From Mariniradius saccharolyticus AK6 (GTDB taxonomy: Bacteria; Bacteroidota; Bacteroidia; Cytophagales; Cyclobacteriaceae): a stretch of DNA of 64,000 nt. The DNA lies in assembly GCF_000330725.2 (NCBI RefSeq), contig NZ_AMZY02000007.1:124001-188000 (forward strand), read 5' to 3'. The notes under the pieces are model-generated. The model did no database searches and was not told the DNA's origin. It saw only the letters and a list, made by a program, of their open reading frames with translations. Positions 38,573 through 46,855 of this stretch are shown here, one piece after another. The position numbers and the translations under genes are program-made. The stretch's first letter is position 1. Every line of letters starts with the position of its first letter.

Positions 38573-39436
38573 ATGCAGGACCTCTCTCATTTTCACCAAC
38601 CCATAACCGATTTGTTCCCTTTTCCAAAGACGGCAAAAGACTGGGAACCCTACCGCCTCAGCCAGGAACAACTGGACTTCTTTGAAGAATTCGGCTACTT
38701 GAGTGGGATCAAGCTACTCAACGAAGGTCAGATTGAAGTCCTTAAAAAGGAACTGGACGAGGTAGCAGATCCCAAGCATCCGCTTCACCACCTGTTCCAT
38801 GAGTTCCACAGCAACGAATCTGCGGATCCCAATACGGTGCTTTTCCACTCCCTGGGACATTGGCGGATTTCGAAGGCATTCCACGATGTGATCTGGAATC
38901 CCGCATTTGTCATGGCAGCATCTCAGTTGCTGGGCGATCGAAAGGTACGTTTCTGGCACGACCAGCTTTTCTGCAAACCTGCCCATCACGGCGGTGTGGT
39001 GGCTTGGCATCAAGACTATTCCTATTGGACTCGGACAATCAAAATGCAGCACCTTACCTGCTGGTGCGGATTGGACTATGCCACGACCGAAAACGGCTGT
39101 CTGTACTACGTGCCGGGAAGCCACAGATGGGGACTTTTGGAAAAACCTGCCCTTGCAGGCCAAATGGACGGGTTGATGGAGTTTTTGACCGAGGAACAAA
39201 AGGCGGCTTTTAAACCCGTCGCGATCGAGTTGAAAGCTGGATATGGCACTTTCCATCATCCACTACTCGTCCATGGAAGCTATGAAAACCGCTCGCCAAG
39301 AAGCCGTAGGGCCTTTGTGCTCAACGTGTTTGCCGATGGCACGATTTCCAATTCCGACGATGAACTTCTGAAAGGCGTCCCTGTGATACCAAAAGGGCAT
39401 AAAATGGAAGGGCAGTTCTTTCCTTTGCTCAACTGA
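38573..39436 (+). CDS. phytanoyl-CoA dioxygenase (PhyH) family protein
   Basis: A 287-residue Fe(II)/2-oxoglutarate-dependent dioxygenase of the PhyH family. The iron facial triad is visible as H-x-D in VAWHQDYSYW and the distal His in HHPLLVHGSYENRS, whose Arg (PRSRRAFVLN region) should bind 2-oxoglutarate. CLYYVPGSHRWG is another family block. Members hydroxylate diverse small molecules, so the substrate is open. The protein has no signal peptide and is probably cytoplasmic. Confidence 0.9.
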   Translation: MQDLSHFHQPITDLFPFPKTAKDWEPYRLSQEQLDFFEEFGYLSGIKLLNEGQIEVLKKELDEVADPKHPLHHLFHEFHSNESADPNTVLFHSLGHWRISKAFHDVIWNPAFVMAASQLLGDRKVRFWHDQLFCKPAHHGGVVAWHQDYSYWTRTIKMQHLTCWCGLDYATTENGCLYYVPGSHRWGLLEKPALAGQMDGLMEFLTEEQKAAFKPVAIELKAGYGTFHHPLLVHGSYENRSPRSRRAFVLNVFADGTISNSDDELLKGVPVIPKGHKMEGQFFPLLN

Positions 39437-39468
39437 TTGACATTGCGAAAGAAATTTCCGTACCTTCG
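39437..39468 (+). promoter_or_regulatory. Bacteroidota-type promoter for the small lipoprotein
   Basis: TTG at 39437-39439, a 21-base spacer and TACCTTCG (39461-39468, one mismatch to TAnnTTTG) directly after the dioxygenase stop. The start codon at 39510 lies 41 bases downstream. Confidence 0.6.
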
Positions 39469-39509
39469 ATGTGATTTACCAACCTTATTCAACCAAAACA
39501 TTCAAAATC

Positions 39510-39734
39510 ATGTTGAAAAAAATGAAATTATTCGGAGCAGCAGCTATGGCTTGCTTTTTCCTAGTATCCGTTTCCCTGACATCTTGCGGTGGCAAAAAAG
39601 AAGAAGCTACTGAGCAGACTGAAAGTACTGATGCTCCTGCTGAAGCAGAGCACCCTACTGAAGGTGGAGAACACCCAACCGAAGGTGGCGAGCATCCTGC
39701 AGCAGACACTACTGCGAAAGAAGCAAACGGTTAA
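39510..39734 (+). CDS. small lipoprotein with HPTEGGE repeats (74 residues)
   Basis: Unrecognised function. A lipoprotein signal peptide ends in a good lipobox, VSLTSCGGKK, so the mature protein is about 50 residues, membrane-attached and very acidic. It has three tandem copies of E-H-P-(T/A)-E/A-G-G-like units (EHPTEGGEHPTEGGEHPA). The start at 39510 sits in a standard position before the signal; the frame opens 39 bases earlier. The repeat looks like a low-complexity metal- or proton-binding tail, which is a guess. A strong terminator follows. Confidence 0.72.
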   Translation: MLKKMKLFGAAAMACFFLVSVSLTSCGGKKEEATEQTESTDAPAEAEHPTEGGEHPTEGGEHPAADTTAKEANG

Positions 39735-39752
39735 GATCATTTGACCCTTTCA

Positions 39753-39792
39753 AATGGCGGCACGGTCCAACCGTTGCCGCCATTAATTTTTT
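39753..39792 (+). terminator. strong rho-independent terminator after the small lipoprotein
   Basis: A long GC-rich stem (14 pairs with one bulged base; 39753-39766 with 39770-39784), a 3-base loop and six T. The hairpin touches the stop codon of the convergent transglutaminase-like gene. Confidence 0.9.
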
Positions 39793-41153
39793 CGCTCAAA
39801 ACTGAATGTCGTCAGGGGGAAAATCTGTTCTCCGTCCATTTCCACCAAGGGGTAAGCCAAAAAGTTGATCGGTCCGGATGCAGGCAAAGGCTGAACCTCC
39901 AAATCCCTTCCCCTGCTGAGTTCGATCCTGTTGGCCGGGTGCCTTCCAAAATAATAGGTGGCAAGCGCCGTGTACTTGTTGCCCTCGCTGATATCGACAG
40001 GCCACCACTTGCCCTCGGCGTAGAATTCCGCCCAACAATGGTATCCGTCTATTCCCCCCTCGTTGCGGTCGGATGGGATCGAAGCGCCAATTGCAAATCT
40101 TGCAGGAATACCGATGGACCTCGCGAGAGAGATGAAAAAGGAATGGAACTCGGTGCAATTTCCGGTCTTGGAATCGCAGGCATAGTTGGAATCCCCACGT
40201 CCGTACTTCCCAAACTTCATGTAGCGCATGTTGTCGATGATGTAATCATACAAGGCCCGCGCATGCACCAAGTGCCCATCGTTTTCTTTTCCCTTGATCG
40301 CTTCCTTGGCGATTTCCTCAAACCTCCCGCCAATCGGCATCAACAGGTTTGGCTCGAGGTAAGGATGGGTAGCCGGCAATTCGGCCTCATAGGGGGCCTT
40401 TTCGACTCTTTGCACCTGATAGGTGATTTCGAGTTCCTTGTCGCTATCCGCGGGCGACAATTCCAAAAAAAGGATGGAGTTACCGTTTTGTTTTTCCTCT
40501 ATTATCTGCTTTTTGCCGGGCACTTTCATCGAGACAAGTTGCACATCCTGAAAATCGTCCGATTGGGCGATGGGAATCCAAGCCTTTGCTGGTTTGGTCA
40601 ATTTTGGGATTTTGGCGGTGTAGAAAAATGTAAAGTTGTCGGAACCTTCCCTGACTCCCAGCAAGTCAGATGTGGAAGTCTCCACGGGTACCCGGCGCCA
40701 AGTCTTGTCGACCATTTGCTTCCAGGAATAGAATGGCTTTCCGTTGAGCTTGTGGAGCGAAGTCTCCGTGACCTGCATTGCCCCCGGTTCCCCTTCCATA
40801 AAAAAATCAACATCATAGACGTCCCCCTTTTCATCCGCCAAATCCACGCAGGCAAAGTGCTTGCTCGGTCCGAGGTTGGAAAGGTACTCCGTGTGTACCC
40901 TCACCAACTTGAGACGAAGCTGCCTCTTCTCGTCATTGACTAGAAAATAGCCTCCGTTTGCCTCCTTTTCCCGCTCAATATAAGCCTTAATGCCTTCCTC
41001 AATCTCCGCAATAGAGACTCTCTCTGGCTTGCTTTCTGTTTGGACGATCTCTTGGGCAGGCTTTTGTCCGCAGGCGATGAGGACTTGCAAGACTACAAAA
41101 AAGCAGAATGCCGGAATCCACAGCGCTAGTGATCTATTGGGCAATGATTTCAT
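39783..41153 (-). CDS. transglutaminase-like domain lipoprotein
   Basis: A 456-residue protein counted from the ATG at 41153, where a lipoprotein signal begins (lipobox VLIACG); the open frame runs 228 bases further upstream but crosses an unlikely leader. After an N-terminal beta-rich domain, the transglutaminase-like cysteine-protease triad is visible: Cys in GNCTEFHSFFISLARSIGIPAR, His in DGYHCWAEFYAE, and Asp in WWPVDIS. Family members act as peptidases or amidases, often on peptides or cell wall. It sits convergent to the small lipoprotein gene and divergent from a rhodanese lipoprotein gene. Confidence 0.88.
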   Translation of the reverse strand: MKSLPNRSLALWIPAFCFFVVLQVLIACGQKPAQEIVQTESKPERVSIAEIEEGIKAYIEREKEANGGYFLVNDEKRQLRLKLVRVHTEYLSNLGPSKHFACVDLADEKGDVYDVDFFMEGEPGAMQVTETSLHKLNGKPFYSWKQMVDKTWRRVPVETSTSDLLGVREGSDNFTFFYTAKIPKLTKPAKAWIPIAQSDDFQDVQLVSMKVPGKKQIIEEKQNGNSILFLELSPADSDKELEITYQVQRVEKAPYEAELPATHPYLEPNLLMPIGGRFEEIAKEAIKGKENDGHLVHARALYDYIIDNMRYMKFGKYGRGDSNYACDSKTGNCTEFHSFFISLARSIGIPARFAIGASIPSDRNEGGIDGYHCWAEFYAEGKWWPVDISEGNKYTALATYYFGRHPANRIELSRGRDLEVQPLPASGPINFLAYPLVEMDGEQIFPLTTFSFERKN

Positions 41154-41325
41154 GATGTGTAGGTTCGGAAGCTTCGAATTTAAGCGATATTTCACAAACC
41201 GTATCACCGTCCATGGCATTGTCGACAACTCTCGGCGCAAACATCCGCCTACTTCGGTATCAAAAATCACCAATTCAAAAAAGTAAAATCGCGACCTTTG
41301 CCCCAAATCCATTTTCCCCCACACC

Positions 41326-41745
41326 ATGAAAACATTTGTGACATTTCTAGTTGCCCTGAGCCTCCTGAGTGCCTGTGGCAAGAGTCCCTCCGAGAGCGGC
41401 AGTACCCAAACGACTCAAGCCACGGGAAGCATCGAGCAAGTAGATGCCGCTCAGTTCAAGAAATTGACCGAATCGCCCAATGCCTTGGTTTTGGATGTGC
41501 GAACGGCTGCGGAAGTTGCGGAAGGGCATCTCCCCAATGCGGTCAACATTGACATTTATGGTTCGGACTTTATGGCCAAGGTCCAGCAACTGCCCAAGGA
41601 CCGGGAGATTTTGGTGTATTGTACCGTGGGTGCCCGCAGCCAACAAGCTGCCGACATCCTTTCCAAACAAGGCTTCGCAAAAGTCTATAACCTCGACGGC
41701 GGCATCGTGGCTTGGCAGAGAAACGGATTTGAGGTGGTGAGGTAG
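41326..41745 (+). CDS. rhodanese-like lipoprotein
   Basis: A 139-residue exported rhodanese. It has a lipobox (SLLSACGK, lipid Cys17), the entry block FKKLTESPNALVLDVRTAAE, and an active-site loop with Cys100 in ILVYCTVGARSQQAA, all needed for sulfur transfer. A terminator follows. Role in the periplasm is unclear; sulfurtransferase lipoproteins of this kind are common in the phylum. Divergent from the transglutaminase-like gene across 172 bases. Confidence 0.93.
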   Translation: MKTFVTFLVALSLLSACGKSPSESGSTQTTQATGSIEQVDAAQFKKLTESPNALVLDVRTAAEVAEGHLPNAVNIDIYGSDFMAKVQQLPKDREILVYCTVGARSQQAADILSKQGFAKVYNLDGGIVAWQRNGFEVVR

Positions 41746-41789
41746 ATTCACCGATCAGTCTCGCTTTAGAGCAAAATTTTGAAGGTTTC

Positions 41790-41816
41790 AGGAGTAGGTG
41801 TCATCTACTCCTTTTT
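41790..41816 (+). terminator. rho-independent terminator of the rhodanese gene
   Basis: A perfect 8-bp stem (AGGAGTAG at 41790-41797 with CTACTCCT at 41805-41812), a 7-base loop and a T run. Confidence 0.88.
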
Positions 41817-41945
41817 CATTAGTGGAATTTGTGATTAAAGGGAATAGATGGTAGATTTCGTTTAAGTGTTGGGAGACTTAAATTATCTACCAGCGAAAGT
41901 CTGAAATTCATGACTTCGAAAAAAACTTAAAAAAGCAGTAGTTAA

Positions 41946-42353
41946 ATGATGATTTTAGCCATCTTTCTTTGGTTAAGCTTCCCGAAAGACTTGCCAATTA
42001 AAACAGAATCGGAAGATTGTTTTTTTGTTTCAAAAGGTTACCGTCATGCCGATTTTTTGATATTTTTTGATGATGGGACTGGGAAACTTTATGATTGGGG
42101 AGGGAGCTTGCGATCAAAATTTGATTTTGAATGGAGTCGAATAGATAGTTTGTATATCATCAATTTTAAAGACGATACCCATCAAAACGAATCATTGATC
42201 CACGATAAAAGAGGTGACCTCCATATAAACGAATCCAACTTGAACCCTTATCAAAACACTCGAGTTTTGACGGATTATCAAGAATTCAAAAGAGTTGGCG
42301 AAAAGAGATTCCACCGGAGGTACAAGGAATTTCTTGAACAGGGATTCAACTAA
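41946..42353 (+). CDS. hypothetical protein (135 residues), AT-rich
   Basis: Unrecognised. The protein begins with a short hydrophobic segment (MMILAIFLWLSFPKDL) that could be an anchor or poor signal peptide, followed by a small soluble domain rich in Asp, Phe and Arg, with a basic tail (GEKRFHRRYKEFLEQGFN). Its base composition is lower in GC than the flanking housekeeping genes, as in recently acquired genes. It stands alone between a terminator and the accessory patch. Coding status is plausible from the long uninterrupted frame, not from any motif. Confidence 0.5.
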   Translation: MMILAIFLWLSFPKDLPIKTESEDCFFVSKGYRHADFLIFFDDGTGKLYDWGGSLRSKFDFEWSRIDSLYIINFKDDTHQNESLIHDKRGDLHINESNLNPYQNTRVLTDYQEFKRVGEKRFHRRYKEFLEQGFN

Positions 42354-42838
42354 TTGGAAATTTGGAGTTTCTTTTGGTTGAGTATAACTTGGCGAAAAAG
42401 ATCAGCAAAAGCTCTTCTTGGTTCCACTCCAAGGTGGGGGTTTCTTTTTTTGGTGACAAATAGCAAAAAAACAATCAATTCTATCGGTTATTTGTTTGTT
42501 CCACCCTGATGAAAACATTTTCGTCTCCAACTAGCGAACGCTTATTTTTTGTCTTACGATTGAAGGATACTTTCTTTTCTATTGAAGACTCTGAAACCAA
42601 TTACAACTAAATTTATTGATGTTAAAGTCGCTGATAAAGTTGTATTCCAAAAAGCAGCAAGGAATTTTTTTTACAGACTGAAGTTATGCCAAATTACCTT
42701 CAAATGAAGATGAATTTGATACATTAGAAAGAACGAAGCTCAGTTGCGATTCGAAAGGCGGGAGTTGAAAGCACGAGTGCCGTCGCGCCTCGTCAACTGC
42801 GTTCAATTAGAAGCGTGCCGAACTTCGACCCTATTCCG
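42354..42838. other. 485-base region without a convincing gene
   Basis: AT-rich sequence to about 42730 with only short frames (one of 33 codons at 42509-42610, and a second overlapping one of about 47 codons without a start, at about 42564-42710), none recognised; they may be remnants. From about 42731 the base composition shifts to GC-rich and an imperfect palindrome follows (annotated separately), leading into the foreign-looking gene. Confidence 0.55.
42731..42804. repeat. imperfect 74-base palindrome downstream of the foreign-looking gene
   Basis: GAACG-aagct-CAGTTG at 42731-42746 pairs with CAACTG-CGTTC at 42794-42804 with a 5-base one-sided bulge. Inside, AGTTG and ACGAG (42763-42775) can pair with CTCGT and CAACT (42789-42798), again with a one-sided insert. 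This one-sided asymmetry recalls integron attC sites, but the conserved GTTRRRY/RYYYAAC boxes are not present, so I call it only a structured palindrome. It could also end the minus-strand transcript. Confidence 0.45.
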
Positions 42839-43846
42839 TCAGCCTGGTGCGTAAAACCGTGTAAACCAATGTGGCCGTCTCCTCGGTGCTTCGTGCTGTA
42901 GCAACGCTGGTAATACATCGCAAAGAGGTGTGCCGCTCCCCGCAAGTGTAGGTAGTAGCGTTGCAAATGCGGCCGGCAATTTGCCCATGTCATACTCAAG
43001 TGACACGCTTGCTTTTAGGCGGAAATCTTGGCTGCAAGTGAAAATTTGGCCTTTGGGATCGTATGCCGGTAACTCAAACCCTAGGTCGTTCCATACAACG
43101 CACACTCTTTTCCATTGCTTCGCAGCGGCTTGTTCGTCGACAAACCGATCTAGGAATCTGAAGGGGCGGCTTGGATTAGGGAGCGGCGGCATGAAGCATA
43201 CGACCTTATACCACAGGTCACGCTCTCGAATCACTTGGATTTCATGCATGAGACCGACACTTGTACCGGGAATCACAATCACGCCACGCGCAGCTGATAC
43301 AGCCATCGAAAACATTTCGAGCCAGGTCGCCTCTTCGGACTGGATGAACATCACATCGGACTTTTCGTAGTAGTTTCGGATATCGGCCGCCGAGCCGATG
43401 GCCAACATTCGGCTATCTTTTGGCAGTGCTGCTGCAATCGCATGTGCATAGGAGAGCCCGTGAATCTCAGTACTATGGCGTCCGTAGTGCCGTGCTGGTT
43501 CTGACGTCAGAGCACCCTCTGAAAAAGGCCGGAGAAAGACGAACGGTGCTCTAACGTCTGCGATGGCTGCTTTTCGCGCACGATCCGAACGCAAGGCATT
43601 CCGTCTATCTTTCAACTGACGGCTGACGAATAAGCCCGTATATGTCGGTGTTACGGTAATAACTAATAGTATAATCGGAGTTAAAGACCCGAACACTTTA
43701 CCAATCGCTCGAACAAACGGCTCAGAGTCCCCAAAAAGAAACCAAAACAACGGCCACATAGTCAAGTACCCGCTGACTTCTACAACCCCCGAAAGGATGC
43801 CTAATCGGCGTTCACGCCTTACCTGAAGCTCTTCGTCCATTTTCAT
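42839..43846 (-). CDS. two-TM protein with a C-terminal Rossmann-like domain, foreign-looking (335 residues)
   Basis: Function unknown. The N-terminus has two membrane segments (about residues 21-40 and 52-75), then a basic linker. The cytosolic part shows FVFLRPFSEG (about 103-111), then MLAIGSAADIRNYYEKSDVM, ATWLEMFSMAVSAARGVIVIPGTSVGLMHEIQ and LWYKVVCFMPPLP. This series (LR-x-F; AIG; W-x3-x-x-A-x-x-x-IVxxPG; H/W-E-I; FxMPP) resembles a widespread uncharacterised bacterial family with an N-terminal two-TM anchor. The gene is GC-richer and uses codons differently from its neighbours, so recent transfer is likely. It is bounded by an odd palindrome downstream. A role in sensing or defence is only speculation. 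Confidence 0.75.
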   Translation of the reverse strand: MKMDEELQVRRERRLGILSGVVEVSGYLTMWPLFWFLFGDSEPFVRAIGKVFGSLTPIILLVITVTPTYTGLFVSRQLKDRRNALRSDRARKAAIADVRAPFVFLRPFSEGALTSEPARHYGRHSTEIHGLSYAHAIAAALPKDSRMLAIGSAADIRNYYEKSDVMFIQSEEATWLEMFSMAVSAARGVIVIPGTSVGLMHEIQVIRERDLWYKVVCFMPPLPNPSRPFRFLDRFVDEQAAAKQWKRVCVVWNDLGFELPAYDPKGQIFTCSQDFRLKASVSLEYDMGKLPAAFATLLPTLAGSGTPLCDVLPALLQHEAPRRRPHWFTRFYAPG

Positions 43847-43991
43847 GCCATTGAAATTCTATTCAAGTCAGTATGTAGGAGCAGCACCCACAACTACAAC
43901 CCTGCTCCATAAAAAAACAAGCAAAGTCATTTTTTCCCAATGGCCCCATCTAAGCGTAGTATAGACCTTCGGTGGTGGCTGGGTGCATCCC

Positions 43992-45686
43992 TCAAAGATT
44001 CATCCGATTAAGTTCCTCCACCGCATGGTTAGCAGCGCGGGCTGTAAAGGCCATAAACATCAACGTGGGATTTTGGGTGCTTGTACTTGTAAAACTTGCC
44101 CCATCCGAAACAAATACATTCTTGCAGGCATGCAATTGGTTCCATTCATTCAACAAGGACGTTTTCGGGTCTCTGCCCATTCTGACGCCGCCCATTTCAT
44201 GGATATCTGATCCTGGAGGTGCCCCTGAGTCTTCGACCTTGATATTGGTAAAGCCCGCCTTCTCATACATCTCGGTTTGCTGTTGGATAAAGTCAGCGGT
44301 CATCTTGTCGTCGTTGTCTGTCCACTCTACTGAAAGGATGATTTTTGGTATCCCGTATTTATCAGTTTGGTCAGTGCTGAGACGCATATGGTTGGATTCA
44401 ATCGGGACGGTTTCCCCCTGCATCCAAGCAGACATGTGCCAGTTGCCGTATTTTTGGTTCAATAGATTATCCCTTAATTCATGCCCGATCATACTGGTAT
44501 CGGACCCCAGTCCCCTACCGCCTGCCATCCCAATGGAATAGCCACGGAGGAAATCTGTTTCTTGTTTGAAAACATTTCTGAACCTTGGCACATACGCATG
44601 TCCTGCATGACGCCCCTCGGTAGCTTTGTCAAAAAAGCCCTCGAAAGTTGCGCTACCTTTGCCTCGATAGTTATGGCAGGCCAAGAATTTCCCCATCAAT
44701 CCATTGTCGTTGCCGATTCCATTGGGAAAGCGGGATGATTTGGAATTGAGCAAAATGGCATTGGAAGCAATGGTCGAAGCATTGACAAATATGATCTTGG
44801 CATAAAAGTCGATCGCGTCCTTGGTCTCGCGGTCGATGATGCGCACGCCAACGGCCTTGCCCTTTGCTTCATCATAAATGATGGACTCAACAACCGAATC
44901 AGGTCTGATGGTCAGGTTCCCGGTCTTTTCAGCCCAGGGTAGCGTGGATGCATTGGCCGAGAAATATCCGCCATACACACAGCCTCGGTTGCACATCCCT
45001 TGGTTCTGGCACTTGTAGCGTCCCTGCTTGAGGTGGATTTCCTGCGGATCGGTAAGGTGCGCACAACGTCCCTGGATCAAATGGCGGCTGCCGTAGTTTT
45101 TCTTCAACTGCTCCTTATAATAATTTTCAATACAGCTCAATTCAAATCCAGGCTGAACAATCGAGTCCGGCAGCTCCGCCAATCCATCCCTGCCTCCCGC
45201 AATTCCCGCAAAGGTCTCCACATAGTCCAACCAAGGCTCTAAATCTTTATACCGAACAGGCCAATCTACGGCAAACCCATCCCGCGCGGGACCTTCAAAA
45301 TCATAGTCCGACCAGCGCTGTGTAGCCCGCGCCCATAGCAAAGACTTACCTCCGACATGGTAGCCACGGAACCATCGGAAGGGCTTTTCTTCGATAATCG
45401 GCTGCTCGTCCTCTGCCAACGCCCAGTGGATGGTCTCCTCTCTTGCCCATCGGGCCGCGCCGATCCCGGAGCGTTTTTCGACTGGTACGACTCCTCGAAA
45501 CTCAAATTCCCAAGGGGCTTTTGAAGCCGTCGGATAATCATCGATATGGCGGACCATGCGTCCCCGTTCCAACACAAGGGTTTTGAGCCCTTTCTCACAA
45601 AGCTCTTTGGCAGCCCATCCCCCACTCGCTCCCGATCCAATTACTATAGCATCGTAGGTCCTCTTGTCTTTAGAATCTTGTAGCAT
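43992..45686 (-). CDS. GMC family FAD oxidoreductase with Fe-S motif (minus arm)
   Basis: A 564-residue glucose-methanol-choline oxidoreductase. The FAD-binding Rossmann motif is GSGASGGWAAKEL (about 17-29). A C-x5-C-x3-C motif (Cys226, Cys232, Cys236, in CQNQGMCNRGC) matches that of FAD-dependent glucose, fructose and gluconate dehydrogenases that hold a 3Fe-4S cluster. The catalytic pair is His496 (HEMGGVRMG) and Asn539 (QNPTLMFMAFT). It probably oxidises a sugar or glycoside hydroxyl to a ketone and passes electrons on through the cluster. It has no signal peptide of its own; the partner gene just upstream (11-base gap) has a Tat-like one and may carry it out. Confidence 0.92.
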   Translation of the reverse strand: MLQDSKDKRTYDAIVIGSGASGGWAAKELCEKGLKTLVLERGRMVRHIDDYPTASKAPWEFEFRGVVPVEKRSGIGAARWAREETIHWALAEDEQPIIEEKPFRWFRGYHVGGKSLLWARATQRWSDYDFEGPARDGFAVDWPVRYKDLEPWLDYVETFAGIAGGRDGLAELPDSIVQPGFELSCIENYYKEQLKKNYGSRHLIQGRCAHLTDPQEIHLKQGRYKCQNQGMCNRGCVYGGYFSANASTLPWAEKTGNLTIRPDSVVESIIYDEAKGKAVGVRIIDRETKDAIDFYAKIIFVNASTIASNAILLNSKSSRFPNGIGNDNGLMGKFLACHNYRGKGSATFEGFFDKATEGRHAGHAYVPRFRNVFKQETDFLRGYSIGMAGGRGLGSDTSMIGHELRDNLLNQKYGNWHMSAWMQGETVPIESNHMRLSTDQTDKYGIPKIILSVEWTDNDDKMTADFIQQQTEMYEKAGFTNIKVEDSGAPPGSDIHEMGGVRMGRDPKTSLLNEWNQLHACKNVFVSDGASFTSTSTQNPTLMFMAFTARAANHAVEELNRMNL

Positions 45687-45697
45687 CTCGTTTCAGG

Positions 45698-46249
45698 TTA
45701 AGCGTTCACTTCCACACATCCATTGAATAAACCAGGGGCGACTTTATAGCCTCGATAGTCGGCCATTACTTCCTTCACGGTAGTGAAGCCCATGATCGTC
45801 TGGGATTTCATCAGGTCAAAAAACTTCTTTTCAGATTCGTCTTCGGAGTTTCCAAGCGCCATCAGCAACTTTTCCCTTTCGGCCTGGCTGTTCTTGGCAA
45901 AGGACTTTCCTGTTGTTTCCTTGGATTTCTGCTCCAAAGCGGCCAGTTGGTTTTTGATCAAATCCTGGTCTTCCTTTGCATAGCAATGCTCAAAGAGGCG
46001 GTACAAAAACTTATCCGTACCTGTACTGAGCGCACCGATAGGCTTTGCATCTGGAGTAGGGACTTTCGGAGGCAAGCCGGCGGGAATGATGGTATCGGCA
46101 ATGGCCGTGATCAATTTCTCCTCCTTGAAAGTGAAAAAGCCCTTGTGGGTCATTTGGTCCACAAGTTGCCACTTCCAGTCCGCCAATACCAGTCCAGCAA
46201 TACCGGCGGCTGTTCCTCCTAGGATTTTGAGGGATTTACGTCTGTCCAT
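45698..46249 (-). CDS. gluconate 2-dehydrogenase subunit 3-like partner (minus arm)
   Basis: A 183-residue member of the gluconate 2-dehydrogenase subunit 3 family. Counted from the ATG at 46249, it starts MDRRKSLKILGGTAAGIAGLVLA, a Tat-like signal with RRKSLK. The rest is helical, with IADTIIPAGLPPKVPTPDA (a usual block of the family) and GFTTVKEVMADYRGYKVAPG. In membrane gluconate, fructose and FAD glucose dehydrogenases the small subunit brings the GMC subunit through the Tat system. Here it sits 11 bases upstream of the GMC gene, so it is very likely its chaperone and export partner. Confidence 0.9.
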   Translation of the reverse strand: MDRRKSLKILGGTAAGIAGLVLADWKWQLVDQMTHKGFFTFKEEKLITAIADTIIPAGLPPKVPTPDAKPIGALSTGTDKFLYRLFEHCYAKEDQDLIKNQLAALEQKSKETTGKSFAKNSQAEREKLLMALGNSEDESEKKFFDLMKSQTIMGFTTVKEVMADYRGYKVAPGLFNGCVEVNA

Positions 46250-46450
46250 AGGGTTATTTGGGTTATTAACCAGTTCTAATATAGGGCTTTGAAGGACAAA
46301 ACACCTGAGATACCTGCCCAAAAAGTATCAATGGAAAATGGATGGGATTGGTGGATGGATACCTGATTTACTTTGGCAAACGCCGTCAAATAGAACCTTT
46401 TGATCGATTTCGAAAAAAGGATGAAGAAGCCAAGAAAACAGATGATTTGC

Positions 46451-46855
46451 TCAGGCAGTCTTCGCGTCAGCAATTTTTCCCGCCAATCCCTCCATGGACG
46501 TTCCGATTGCTTTGGGGTCTTTGCTGAGCAAAGCAGCAGCCAAGGCAACAGCAGCACCGGTAATGTCGATGGCTTTCTGGACATTGGCCAAGTTCTTCAA
46601 GGTCGAGCCTATCTCGGCTTGGATTCCCCGAATTTGCTGAAGACTGGCATCCAAGTCATCCAAAACCAACACGGCCGAAAGCGTGTACATGCTGCTGGAC
46701 ATGGACCACATTTCCATCATTTGCTTCGACATTGTATCCCGCTCTTCATGACTCAAAGCATCAAAATTCCCAAGATAATAATCTCTGATCTCATCGCCCA
46801 TTTTGGAAAATTGGTCGCCCAGTTCCGTGGCTTGTTCGGCAGATAATGTGCTCAT
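46451..46855 (-). CDS. hypothetical helical protein (134 residues)
   Basis: Unrecognised. A helical protein without a signal peptide: charged and Met-rich N-terminal half (SKQMMEMWSMSSSMYTL), then a heptad-like stretch (DDLDASLQQIRGIQAEIGSTLKNLANVQKAID) and a small hydrophobic segment ITGAAVALAAALLS that may be a membrane contact. Its start overlaps the stop of the lipoprotein gene upstream by four bases (ATGA), so the two are translated together and may form a complex. It is placed between the sugar-oxidation genes, with no evident link to them. Confidence 0.6.
   Translation of the reverse strand: MSTLSAEQATELGDQFSKMGDEIRDYYLGNFDALSHEERDTMSKQMMEMWSMSSSMYTLSAVLVLDDLDASLQQIRGIQAEIGSTLKNLANVQKAIDITGAAVALAAALLSKDPKAIGTSMEGLAGKIADAKTA

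Noticed and set aside
39741-40943. 400-codon frame on the plus strand
   Set aside because: Antisense to the transglutaminase-like lipoprotein gene, which has a complete triad and signal peptide.
42731-42804. Integron attC site
   Set aside because: The palindrome has attC-like asymmetry but lacks the GTTRRRY and RYYYAAC boxes, and no integrase gene is in the window. Kept only as a structured repeat.
43877-43910. GGAGCAG / CTGCTCC hairpin upstream of the two-TM gene as a terminator
   Set aside because: No T run follows on either strand and the loop is long.
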